From NCBI GenBank assembly GCA_945271245.1, contig CALYPF010000002.1, positions 1-63,195 on the forward strand: DNA of 63,195 nucleotides, in the 5' to 3' direction. Below the pieces are notes generated by a model. It worked only from the letters and a program-made list of their open reading frames with translations. It was not told where the DNA came from and did no database searches. The position numbers and the translations under genes are program-made. Shown here in pieces: positions 10,483 to 18,951 of this stretch. This DNA comes from an uncultured Enterobacteriaceae bacterium. GTDB taxonomy: Bacteria; Pseudomonadota; Gammaproteobacteria; Enterobacterales; Enterobacteriaceae. Position 1 is the stretch's first letter. The number at the start of each line of letters is the position of its first letter.

Positions 10483-11514
10483 ATGCTTTCCATACTGCGC
10501 CGCTGCCTCGGCGCACTGGCTATCAGTCTGGCCATAACGTCGGCGGCCCAGGCTCAACTCCCCGCTCTCGGGGCTATCGCTAATCAGCAGGCGCGCCGGC
10601 TAGCCACGCTTTATCCTGGCCGGATGACCGGCTCACCGGCGGAAATACTCGCGGCAGATTTTATTCACCAGCGTCTACAGCAGTGGGGCTACCAGAGCGA
10701 CATTCGCCGCTTCCCGGCGCGCTACGCGTATCAGGGGCCAGGCCCGCGCCAAACCTGGCGCAGCGTGACGGGCAGTTCGGTGATTGCCGCCCGGGAAGGG
10801 CGCGAGCCAAAACAGATTGTGATTGTGGCGCACCTGGACACTTACGCTGCGCAAAGCGAGCGAGACGACGCCGCTAATCTCGGCGGTTTAACGCTGCAGG
10901 GCATGGACGATAATGCCGTTGGGGTTGGGGTATTGCTGGAGCTGGCGGCGCGTTTTCAGGCGATCCCGACTCGCTACACACTGCGCTTTATCACCACCAG
11001 CGGCGAGGAAGAAGGGCAACTGGGCGCGAATAATATCCTACAATATATGGATTTGCAGCAGCAGAAAAATACGCTACTGGTAATTAACCTTGATGAGCTG
11101 GTTGGCGGCACCCGGCTGTATTTTACCAGCGGCTTGCACACGCCAGCGGCGGAACGCAAACGCACGCGCGACCGCGCGCTGGCCCTGGCGCGTCGATATG
11201 GTATTCCAGCCTCAACGCCGCCGGCAAAAGCGCAGCATGCGCTGGATAACAGCGATGCGCAGCCGTTTGACCAGGCGGGGCTGCCGGTGTTAAACGTCAA
11301 CGCCACCGACTGGGCGCTGGGCAATAAAGACGGCGTGCAGCAGCGCGCAAAAAGCCGGGCCTTTCCGGATGGTATTGTTCGCCACTACGCCCAGCGCGAC
11401 AGCCAGCAATATCTGGACACCCAGCTGCCGGGCCGGATAGCCCAGCGCTGCCAACAAACCGTGCAAATACTGCTGCCGCTGATTAAATCGCTGGCGCAGG
11501 CAGAGCGCACATAA
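10483..11514 (+). CDS. iap: Iap, exported M28-family aminopeptidase (alkaline phosphatase isozyme conversion)
   Basis: Periplasmic aminopeptidase that trims the N-terminus of alkaline phosphatase in E. coli. I use the ATG at 10483 (343 aa), which has AAGGA 7 nt upstream; a TTG 11 codons earlier is less likely. A signal peptide (about 1-25, ending ITSAAQA) is followed by M28 metallopeptidase motifs: VAHLDTYA, LQGMDDNAVG and TTSGEEEGQLGA (zinc and catalytic residues). It flanks the CRISPR locus as in E. coli and Salmonella. Confidence 0.92.
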   Translation: MLSILRRCLGALAISLAITSAAQAQLPALGAIANQQARRLATLYPGRMTGSPAEILAADFIHQRLQQWGYQSDIRRFPARYAYQGPGPRQTWRSVTGSSVIAAREGREPKQIVIVAHLDTYAAQSERDDAANLGGLTLQGMDDNAVGVGVLLELAARFQAIPTRYTLRFITTSGEEEGQLGANNILQYMDLQQQKNTLLVINLDELVGGTRLYFTSGLHTPAAERKRTRDRALALARRYGIPASTPPAKAQHALDNSDAQPFDQAGLPVLNVNATDWALGNKDGVQQRAKSRAFPDGIVRHYAQRDSQQYLDTQLPGRIAQRCQQTVQILLPLIKSLAQAERT

Positions 11515-11618
11515 ATCGGTCTGCCCGGGCGGGAAGCTCATACTCCTTTAATTAAATGGATATAGCGTACCGCTCGCGCGAGAGGCCGATGTACCCTGCA
11601 AGAGCACCGTGCTGGTAA

Positions 11619-12198
11619 TACGGCATCCCCACTTGTGTGGGGAACACGTTATAAATATTTTATGGATATTCAGGCCGGGCGGTTTATCCCCACTCGCGTG
11701 GGGAACACGGCGGTATTGTCTCCCGATGAAATAAGTATCGCCGGTTTATCCCCACTTGCGTGGGGAACCCGTAATGTATAGAAATCAATATGTTGAAGAG
11801 ATCGGTTTATCCCTACTCGTGTGGGGAACACTGTTTGTATTGCCAGTACACACGCCCGGTACGTGGTTTATCCCCACTTGCGTGAGGAACGTTCATCAGC
11901 CAGCTCATAGGGATAACCAGCCATCGGTTTATCCCCATTCGCGTGGGGAACACATACTGAATGAATGTGCGCCCGTAGCTGGCCGCAGTTTATCCCCACT
12001 CACGCGGGGAACACGCCAGTCAGTTAAAACCGTCATATTTGTTGTAGCGGTTTATCCCCACTCGCGTGGAGAGCACAAGGCGATGGCTAAAGCTGAGATG
12101 TTTTTGAACGGTTTATCCCCACTTGCATGAGGAATCCGTAATGTAAATAAATCAATATGTTGGAGAGATAGGTTTATCCCCACTCGCAAGAGGAACCC
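11619..12198 (-). CRISPR. CRISPR array 1: 10 degenerate type I-E repeats, 9 spacers
   Basis: Ten 29-nt repeat copies start at 11619, 11680, 11742, 11803, 11864, 11925, 11986, 12048, 12109 and 12170, separated by 32- or 33-nt spacers. Read on the plus strand they resemble CGGTTTATCCCC-ACTCGCG-TGGGGAACAC. By comparison with the E. coli repeat, transcription is on the minus strand with the leader side next to cas2. Nearly every copy carries substitutions, including the copies nearest cas2 (ends AATCC, GAACCC, GAGCAC). That is the opposite of an active array, where the leader end is cleanest. Spacers at 11771-11802 and 12138-12169 are near-identical (29 of 32). Confidence 0.93.
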
Positions 12199-12314
12199 TC
12201 AGACATGGCGCCCTCGGCTGGGCAGCGATTCGGGTTAACCCTACGCTTCGGGCAATGCCTTTTGCAGTTCCCCTCACCGGCCCTCACCAAACCAGGCACG
12301 TTTAGAACATCAAG
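12199..12314 (-). promoter_or_regulatory. expected leader position of array 1; no convincing leader
   Basis: The 116 nt between the last repeat and the cas2 stop should contain the leader. They are not AT-rich and show no clear promoter or IHF-type site, unlike the region next to array 2. I infer that the leader is lost or decayed, which would fit the degenerate repeats beside it. Confidence 0.4.
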
Positions 12315-12611
<297 letters not shown>

Positions 12612-13526
12612 TTATCCCCGATGCCCGCCGTCACCTAATGGAACCGGCTCCGGAATGGCGGGCGGCTGCGCGTCGGCGAACGGTTCAGGCAGCGGGATCT
12701 CCCCCGCCGCCAGCACCTCTTCAATCAAAGGGATGAGGCGCGCCAGGGTTTTCTGGCTGCGAAAAATATCCCGGCACGCCAGGCGCACGTCTTTGTCCGG
12801 GCGCAGCGGATGACGGGCGGCAATTTGAAAAGCGGCGGGCACCACGCCGTCGAATTTAATGATATCGGCGATATCATAGACAAAAGACAGCGGCTTACCT
12901 GAATGTACAAAACCGATGGCCGGGGCATAACCTGCCGCCAGCACCGCCGCCTCGGTGATACCGTATAAACAGGATGTTGCTGCGCTCACGCACTGGTTGA
13001 CCACGTCGCCTTTTTCCCAGTCTTTAGGATCATAGCGGCGCCCCTGCCACTTCACGCCATAGCGTTTAGCCAGCAGTTTATACGTCTCGCGCACCCGCGC
13101 GCCTTCAATGCCGCGCAGTTGCTCCACGGAACGGCGGGCGGGCGCGGGTTCGCCGAAGCGTAGCTCGAACATTTTACGCACGACTTTCAGGCGCAAATCT
13201 TCATCCAGCGCCAGCCGGGCCTGGTACAGCAGCCTGTCGGCACGCGCTCCGCCGGGCTGGCCGCTGGCGTACAGGCGCACCCCGGCCTCCCCGACCCAAA
13301 CCAGCAGCGTGCCCGTCATTGCCGCCAGCTTAATCGCCGCGTGCGACACCCGGGTGCCCGGTTCCAGCATAATGCAGGCAACTGACCCGACCGGGATGTG
13401 GGTGCGCACGCCGTTTTTATCGACCAGCACAAACGCGCCGTCAATGACGTCAACCTGCCCATATTCGAGAAAAATCATGGAAGTACGATCTTTCATCGGT
13501 AACGGGCTTAAAGGAAGCCAGCCCAT
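12612..13526 (-). CDS. cas1: CRISPR-associated integrase Cas1 (type I-E)
   Basis: Integrase that inserts protospacers at the leader-repeat junction. The 304-residue sequence is very close to E. coli Cas1. The catalytic residues appear in their usual contexts: Glu in LRGIEGARVR (about 141), His in GFVHSGKPL (about 208) and Asp in DIADIIKFD (about 218-221). Its start codon overlaps the cas6e stop. It is intact, so adaptation capacity may outlive the damaged effector genes. Confidence 0.97.
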   Translation of the reverse strand: MGWLPLSPLPMKDRTSMIFLEYGQVDVIDGAFVLVDKNGVRTHIPVGSVACIMLEPGTRVSHAAIKLAAMTGTLLVWVGEAGVRLYASGQPGGARADRLLYQARLALDEDLRLKVVRKMFELRFGEPAPARRSVEQLRGIEGARVRETYKLLAKRYGVKWQGRRYDPKDWEKGDVVNQCVSAATSCLYGITEAAVLAAGYAPAIGFVHSGKPLSFVYDIADIIKFDGVVPAAFQIAARHPLRPDKDVRLACRDIFRSQKTLARLIPLIEEVLAAGEIPLPEPFADAQPPAIPEPVPLGDGGHRG

Positions 13527-14230
13527 TAGCGCGCCCTTTTCACCATGAGCAGGCCGCAGCCCAGCGCTTTACTTTTCCCCAGCCCGCCCGCTAGCGCCTG
13601 TTCAAACAGAGACACATCGGTAACGCGCAGCGTGCCGGCAAAATCTACGCTGCTAAACGTAATCGGCGCGTCCTGATTGCGGCGGATGAAGCTATGCTGC
13701 TGGCAGGTTTTCACGCAGGCCGTCTCCGCGGGCGGTTCGCTGAGCGCCTCGCCGGCCCACAGCGCCAGCGCGTCTGGCTCCGGTGCCATCAGGCAAAAGC
13801 CGTGACGTTCTCCCTGGGTTTCCAGCCACCGGGCCGCCGCCTGTTGCTGAAGCGCCCACCACTGCTGCTGGGGTATGCCCTGCACTTTGGCGTGATACTT
13901 CGCATCCATCATCACGTCGCTGCGCTTCTTATTACGCGTGACCACCGGGTTAGCGCGCAGTTGGAAATCAAGGATCATTCCCGGAGCAAGCTGGGGGTTA
14001 AAGGACTTAGTCTCAACCTTAAACAGCGCGTGTTGCTCGACCGGCGGGGTGGTGGATAGCATAAAAAACTGGCCGTGCGCATCCAGCCGAAACAGAAACG
14101 GGCGGGTAGACTGCTCAGGGAATAGCTGCCATAGCCACTGGTGGGCCGCATACGGGGTTGCGGAATGCCATTTTTCCAGCATGCCCGGCGACAACTTATT
14201 GAATTGAAGCTTAATCCGAGACAGATACAT
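13526..14230 (-). CDS. cas6e: Cas6e, crRNA-processing endoribonuclease
   Basis: Cuts pre-crRNA within each repeat and stays in Cascade. From the ATG at 14230 it is 234 residues (E. coli about 199). The N-terminal MYLSRIKL and the AAHQWLWQLFP helix supply the likely catalytic His30 (E. coli His20). The glycine-rich loop GGLGKSKALGCGLL at the C-terminus is the RAMP RNA-binding signature. The start overlaps the cas5e stop by one base (TAATG) and the stop overlaps the cas1 start. Confidence 0.95.
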   Translation of the reverse strand: MYLSRIKLQFNKLSPGMLEKWHSATPYAAHQWLWQLFPEQSTRPFLFRLDAHGQFFMLSTTPPVEQHALFKVETKSFNPQLAPGMILDFQLRANPVVTRNKKRSDVMMDAKYHAKVQGIPQQQWWALQQQAAARWLETQGERHGFCLMAPEPDALALWAGEALSEPPAETACVKTCQQHSFIRRNQDAPITFSSVDFAGTLRVTDVSLFEQALAGGLGKSKALGCGLLMVKRAR

Positions 14231-15027
14231 TATTTGCCCTCCTGCAGCGTGCCGCAAAAGCGAATATAGCGGCCGAACTGCCAGCGTTTACGGCTCAGCG
14301 GCTGGTTGTTTTCGTGCAGTTTTTGCTGCCATGTCAGGCTGGATTCTTCGGGGTCGTCCCAGTAACACGCGCCATCGGCGCTGAAAAAGCTCTCCCGCCC
14401 GCACGCAATAAGCTGCTGCTGCGTGCGCTGTGAAGCTTCGGGGTCCGCGGTGGAAAAAAGCGCTTCCGCCGTTGCGGACAATAGCGCCTGCGCCGCCTCG
14501 GTAAACACCTCTTTTAGCGTCCCCGACCTGACTTCAGGCTGCATGGGCAGTGCCAGCGGGCAGGATTTACGCCCTAAATAGAGCGGGAAGTGCGGTTCCA
14601 GCAGCGCCTGCCGCAACTGTTCCAGCGAATAAGGCGCCTGCGCGGTAGCGCTAACCGCAATATGCCAGTAGCCGTCGCAGCGGTATTCTCGCTGCGAGAC
14701 AATCGTTCCCACCTCTTCCGGCGCCTGGCAAAGTTCATCCCGGCGCGTGTAGTAGCGGCGCTTTTTATTCTCACGCGGCGCGCTAACGGTATGATAATCG
14801 CGCAGCCAGCGGGTTTGGGTCGCGAGGTCGTGTATCGCCAGATGGTAGTGCTGATTAAACGCGTTAAGCCGCTCCTCTTCGTCCCGGCGGATGCCAAGCG
14901 CAGCGGCAAGCAGCCCCAGCAGCGCCGAGCGCGTCGGCACCGTCGCAGAAGGGCGAATTTCGCCCGGCGCAGCCTCTCCCCAGGAGGCAAGCGGCGCGTA
15001 GAGCCGAAAAACCAGATATTCCTTCAT
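14230..15027 (-). CDS. cas5e: Cas5e, Cascade subunit
   Basis: RAMP-fold Cascade subunit that holds the crRNA 5' handle. The 265-residue protein begins with LVFRLYAPLASWGE, the conserved Cas5 start, followed by RPSATVPTRSALLGLLAAALGI. It is about 40 residues longer than E. coli CasD, the extra length lying mostly in the C-terminal half. It starts 9 nt after cas7e and is translationally coupled to cas6e. Confidence 0.94.
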   Translation of the reverse strand: MKEYLVFRLYAPLASWGEAAPGEIRPSATVPTRSALLGLLAAALGIRRDEEERLNAFNQHYHLAIHDLATQTRWLRDYHTVSAPRENKKRRYYTRRDELCQAPEEVGTIVSQREYRCDGYWHIAVSATAQAPYSLEQLRQALLEPHFPLYLGRKSCPLALPMQPEVRSGTLKEVFTEAAQALLSATAEALFSTADPEASQRTQQQLIACGRESFFSADGACYWDDPEESSLTWQQKLHENNQPLSRKRWQFGRYIRFCGTLQEGK

Positions 15028-15036
15028 CGTTTATCC

Positions 15037-16095
15037 TTACTGGCTGACGAAGGCCAGCAGCTCTTCCAGCGAGGCCGCAGAGTTGTCCGCCACGTTCAGC
15101 GTTTTGCTCTGTTCGCATTTGCCGTATACGCGATCGAAGTTGTCACGCTGGGCTTCCAGTTCCTGGATGGCGGCGCCGATTTGGTCCACGGCGCGCACCG
15201 GGCGGAAAAACGCAGCGGCCAGCGAGCGCGGCTGCCGGCTGCCGATTTCCGCCAGCGCATAAGAGGCATACGCCCGCGAGGCATAGCTGTTCTGTTTGCC
15301 GGTGGGCGATACGGTGAGCGCCGTTTCCGTTAGCGCAGCGATGGCCCGCTTCGCCAGCGTCTCATCGCCGCCGAGGTTTTCTATAAGCAGGTCGCGGCTG
15401 ATGCAGATATAGGTATAAAACAGCGCGGAGGCAAAGCCCTGCTCCCCCATATGCGCTGAACCGGTGTCTTCATCTTTATTTAAATCGTCTACCGCGGTAA
15501 AAAAATCGTCTTCTACCGTAACGGCGCTGACGCCCAGCGCGTGCGACACCTGGCAGGCGGCCTCAACGCCAAACTCCGGCGACGAGGCCAGCATACGGCC
15601 AAACAGCGCCATATCCACGCTGCGCTGCTCTTTGCGTAACAGCTTCAGTTCATCTTCCGTTGGATCTCGGTTATCGGCGATAAGCGTCGCCACCAGTTGG
15701 TGAATCAGGTTGATTTCATGCTGGCTAACGTGAATGATTTGCTCTGTTTCAAAGTTTTTACGCTCGTCTTTGGGATTTTTATCGCTTTTTACTTTGCCAA
15801 ACACCGCGGCTATTTTTTCCGCCGAGGTCTTCGCGACTTTAGGGGAAACCCCGGCCTTAATCATGGGGTCATACACATAATCCACGCCGATGCGCTGCGT
15901 GCGCTTGCCCATATGGCCCGCCATCGCCGCCTCAAAATTATCCGACGTGCGCCATACGCGCTTCAGGCTCTGGGAGGAGACGCGCAGGCGCTCTACGCCG
16001 CCCATAATCGCAGTTTTAGGGCGTCCTGCATCATCGCGGTTAAGATTGGAGGGAGCGTAGGCGGTTAAAAAGTGCAACTGGATAAACGTGGTCAT
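15037..16095 (-). CDS. cas7e: Cas7e (Cse4), Cascade backbone subunit
   Basis: Repeated backbone subunit that coats the crRNA spacer. I start it at 16095 (352 aa), where MTTFIQLHFLTAYAPSNLNRDD matches the family N-terminus; an upstream Met would add 27 unrelated residues. Visible landmarks are GRPKTAIMGGVERLRVSSQSLKR and the late block NLGGDETLAKRAIAALTETALTVSPTGKQNSYAS. It follows cse2 by 22 nt. No lesion is seen. Confidence 0.95.
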   Translation of the reverse strand: MTTFIQLHFLTAYAPSNLNRDDAGRPKTAIMGGVERLRVSSQSLKRVWRTSDNFEAAMAGHMGKRTQRIGVDYVYDPMIKAGVSPKVAKTSAEKIAAVFGKVKSDKNPKDERKNFETEQIIHVSQHEINLIHQLVATLIADNRDPTEDELKLLRKEQRSVDMALFGRMLASSPEFGVEAACQVSHALGVSAVTVEDDFFTAVDDLNKDEDTGSAHMGEQGFASALFYTYICISRDLLIENLGGDETLAKRAIAALTETALTVSPTGKQNSYASRAYASYALAEIGSRQPRSLAAAFFRPVRAVDQIGAAIQELEAQRDNFDRVYGKCEQSKTLNVADNSAASLEELLAFVSQ

Positions 16096-16117
16096 TTTCA
16101 AATCCTTCTGGAAATTA

Positions 16118-16802
16118 TTATTTAATAAGTAACGTGGAAAGGTATTCATTGGCCCAGCGGATATGAATACGTTCATAGGGGCTACCGGTTTCCGGCTGGT
16201 GCTCGACGCGTCTGTGCCACTCTTCTACCCACATGAAAATGCCGTCGGCTAGAGAAACCAAATTAACGCCCGCATTACCGCGAATTTTTACCGCTCGAAT
16301 TAGCAGGTTGCACAACACTGCCGGATCATTGGCTTTTAGAATGCGTTCAAAGCGAATTTTACTGACGCAGGGACGATCGCCTTTTAGCTTTTGCCCCAGT
16401 TGAGCGGCAAAGCTAATGACTTTTTGCTCCTTTTCCTCTGTTTTCTCTTCCTGCTCCGTTTCCTCTGAATTCTTAGCGGTACTGCTGTACTTTTTAACGT
16501 GTGCTGCCACGCTGGCAAACAGCGCCAGCGCCATTAACTGAACGGGCGTTAGCGTCATATGCTCTGACAGCCGCTGACGCAGAATAACGAAGCCTTCGCA
16601 CATCATTGCTCCCCGGGGGGGGGTCTACCCGCTTTAACTCCGCGCGCCAGGCGCGACCATTAAGGCGTTTGGGTGGTTTATTATTTTCCTCTTTTCCATA
16701 AACTCCACGTTCAGATAAATCATCAAACCACTGCAATAAAACCTGCTGTGCATCTTTATTCTTAATTTGCATCGGTACAGCGGTTACAAACTCCTTAAAC
16801 AT
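16118..16802 (-). pseudogene. cse2: Cse2 (Cas11e), Cascade small subunit, frameshifted in a C9 tract
   Basis: Small Cascade subunit, normally present as two copies in the complex. The first half (MFKEFVTAVPMQIKNK... to RAWRAELKRVD) reads from 16802, whose ATG overlaps the cse1 stop by 8 nt. The second half (MMCEGFVILRQRL... to the stop at 16118) is in a different frame. The break coincides with nine consecutive C on the coding strand (G run at 16615-16623). Removing one C joins the halves as VDPPRGAMMCEGF and gives about 227 residues. As written, the product would be truncated. It may be a true mutation, a slippery phase-variable tract or a sequencing error. Confidence 0.85.
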
Positions 16803-18363
16803 GCGTCGTCTCCTTTTTCTCCAGGGCAAGCGCCAGCAGCGCGTTACGCGTTTTTGACTTAATGTAAGTGCCTTCCAGCATTCTCCGGGCATTTATCTGA
16901 CGTAGCAGAATATCTGCCGGGCAATCCACATTGGTGAGCACATCGCGGTCAAACGCGTGAAGCAAATAACGGTGCAGCGCCCGCTCCCAGTCGCGCAGCG
17001 CCCGGCGCGTATCGGCGCTGGTGGTGCGCGGCTCGGCGATTAAAGCCTCCAGCAGGGTACGAAAATCCCTCTCGGTTTCCTGCCAGAAGGCGATATCCAG
17101 CATGCTGAAATCGGCTTTGGCTTCTTTGGGATATTCAAACCAGGCGCTTTTGAACGCGCTGCGTAAAATGGAAAGCGCCTCAGACGCCAGCGGTAAAATC
17201 AGCTTCAGCACGTCGGTGAATGCTTCGTCGTGGGCAACGCGCGCCAGAGGAATACGGTGTTGGTACCAGCAGCGCGCCTTTGCGTTATCCATATCCCAGG
17301 CAAAACACCACAGGCCGACCGGCACCTCGACGCTGTCCCTGTAGAGCTGGCGCACCACGGTGGCGGGCAGGATTTTATTAAAGCGATCGTCGGCTTCCAG
17401 CATTAACCCCAGCCAGTCTTTATAGCTCAAGCCGCCGGGCTGGCCTTTCAGCGCCAGCCAGGGCGCGGCGCTGTCTTTCAGCGCCTGACGATAAGGGGAG
17501 AAAGGATGCAACCAGCCGTCATACTGCACGCCGTAGTTTTTAGAACGCATGTCACTCAGTAACCGCGGGTGCGGTTCGCCGCACAGGTCGCACTGGCCGG
17601 CCTGGGTGCGGGCAAAATCTATCTCGATGCGGCGCGGCATGCCCCAGTAGGCCTGCAGAGGATGGGCGTTTTCCTCCGTTACGATATTGCCGGGCTTTTC
17701 ACTGGTTTTGGTCGGCGCCAGCCAGGGGAAGATAAGCGGGTAGTGAGCCGGACTGGGCGCTTCTTCCTGCACCAGTACGTTGAGCCACAGCTTTTTCCAC
17801 AGCGGGAACGCATCCTCCTGGCGCGGCACGACCAGCGTGGTCAGCGGCCCGCCGCCGCGCATCCCTACCCGGTAGCCCGCGCCCCCGGCCGGGGAGTTGG
17901 TTTGCACCGCAAACAGCGCCATCACCGCGCAGTGCGGGCAAATACGCTCCACGCCGCCGCGCTTCACAAAGTGATCTTTATTGAGTTTTAACGTGTTGCC
18001 GCCGGGGGCGTCGATCAGTAACCCGGCAATCGGGCCGCTCTCGCTATCCAGGGGCTCAAAGCTTTGCAAAAAGGCGGGCTTTTGCTCCCCGAACTGCAGG
18101 GCTGGTGCCAGCGCGCGCAGCCCCTGCGCCCAGGCTCCCGGGTCAATGCCGCTATTCCAGCGCTCCTCCCAGTCATCGCCGCTGGCGGGCGCGACGGCGC
18201 ACTGCAGCAGGCCAATTAACATTTGCCAGGCCGCCCCCTGAAAATCCGCCCGGGGGTAATCCACATCGGCAATATCATCATCCAACAGTTCGGGCAGGGA
18301 GACTTTTTTCCTTGCGCCGCTAAAGAGTAAAACGGGAAGCCATTTTTCCTGGGTTAAATCCAT
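16795..18363 (-). CDS. cse1: Cse1 (Cas8e), Cascade large subunit
   Basis: Large Cascade subunit that recognises the PAM and recruits Cas3. I prefer the start at 18363 (MDLTQEKWLPV, aligned to MNLLIDNWIPV of E. coli; 522 aa), with GGAG 9 nt upstream. A start at 18378 has an equally good GGAG. Two zinc-finger-like pairs, CPHC and CDLC, and the family motif RVGMRGGGPLTTLV are present. The C-terminal four-helix region (SAFKSAWFEYP...) is divergent from E. coli but typical of Cse1 length. It is first in the minus-strand cas operon. Confidence 0.93.
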   Translation of the reverse strand: MDLTQEKWLPVLLFSGARKKVSLPELLDDDIADVDYPRADFQGAAWQMLIGLLQCAVAPASGDDWEERWNSGIDPGAWAQGLRALAPALQFGEQKPAFLQSFEPLDSESGPIAGLLIDAPGGNTLKLNKDHFVKRGGVERICPHCAVMALFAVQTNSPAGGAGYRVGMRGGGPLTTLVVPRQEDAFPLWKKLWLNVLVQEEAPSPAHYPLIFPWLAPTKTSEKPGNIVTEENAHPLQAYWGMPRRIEIDFARTQAGQCDLCGEPHPRLLSDMRSKNYGVQYDGWLHPFSPYRQALKDSAAPWLALKGQPGGLSYKDWLGLMLEADDRFNKILPATVVRQLYRDSVEVPVGLWCFAWDMDNAKARCWYQHRIPLARVAHDEAFTDVLKLILPLASEALSILRSAFKSAWFEYPKEAKADFSMLDIAFWQETERDFRTLLEALIAEPRTTSADTRRALRDWERALHRYLLHAFDRDVLTNVDCPADILLRQINARRMLEGTYIKSKTRNALLALALEKKETTHV

Positions 18364-18393
18364 ATTAGCAAGCTCCATAAAAGCAGGCTCCAA

Positions 18394-18951
18394 CGGGAGC
18401 CTGCCGGACGTTAATGCATTAGTGTCATTAACGAAAACGCTAAGATCAGCGTTTCAATATTGAGGTTAAAAGTTACATTGAACACCATGTTCGGCATGAC
18501 AACGGTTTCCATTTCATGTTGCTTATACTGAAGGCATCCATTTAAAATACGGTTGCTTATGTCGTTTTCAGTTTTGGTTGCCCTCTCCTAAGAGGGTCCA
18601 TAGTTTCCAGCCCCTCATTGATAAATTATATTAATGAGTTACCGCCAACTACGCAATAAAAAAGATAGTTAGATTATAAAAACACAACACGCTCTTCATA
18701 GTTGAAAAGATGTATGGTTTTTATTGAGTCTGATAAACTTCCTTTATTCCCTTTAACTAAAGGGGATAAACCTATAGTGAGATCATACTCAGATTTCATA
18801 AGAAGCACCGTTCCCCGCGCGAGCGGGGATAATCTCCCCCGCCTGTTCGCGCCGCCAATAACCATGCCACCCTCAGCATAAATTTCGCCAGCCATCACAG
18901 CGGGTTAGTTCACGTTCGCTGTAAAATTCCACATTATATCTACGGCTTTGG
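18394..18951. promoter_or_regulatory. divergent cse1-cas3 intergenic region
   Basis: The 558-nt AT-rich gap between the divergent cse1 and cas3 genes should hold both promoters. In E. coli the equivalent region is silenced by H-NS, and the AT-richness here fits. Individual promoter elements cannot be assigned with confidence. The region also holds a vestigial CRISPR mini-array at 18745-18836, described separately. Confidence 0.6.
18745..18836 (+). CRISPR. vestigial mini-array: two type I-E-like repeats and one 34-nt spacer
   Basis: The second copy (18808-18836) contains an exact 23-nt match to the array-2 repeat core, read on the plus strand: GTTCCCCGCG followed by CGAGCGGGGATAA at 18810-18832. 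The first (18745-18773) keeps the 3' part GGGGATAAACC. Its other stem arm is changed, but a perfect palindrome remains (CCCTTTA-AC-TAAAGGG), suggesting compensatory change. The spacing (63 nt per unit) is close to the 61 nt of the real arrays. Orientation is opposite to arrays 1 and 2 and points toward cas3. I infer a remnant of a third array. Confidence 0.6.

Noticed and set aside
14590-15333. A 247-codon open frame on the plus strand
   Set aside because: Antisense to cas5e and cas7e, Arg-rich composition typical of a GC-rich shadow frame.
18674-18898. A 74-codon minus-strand frame between cse1 and cas3
   Set aside because: Its two LSPL-containing segments are translations of the degenerate CRISPR repeats.
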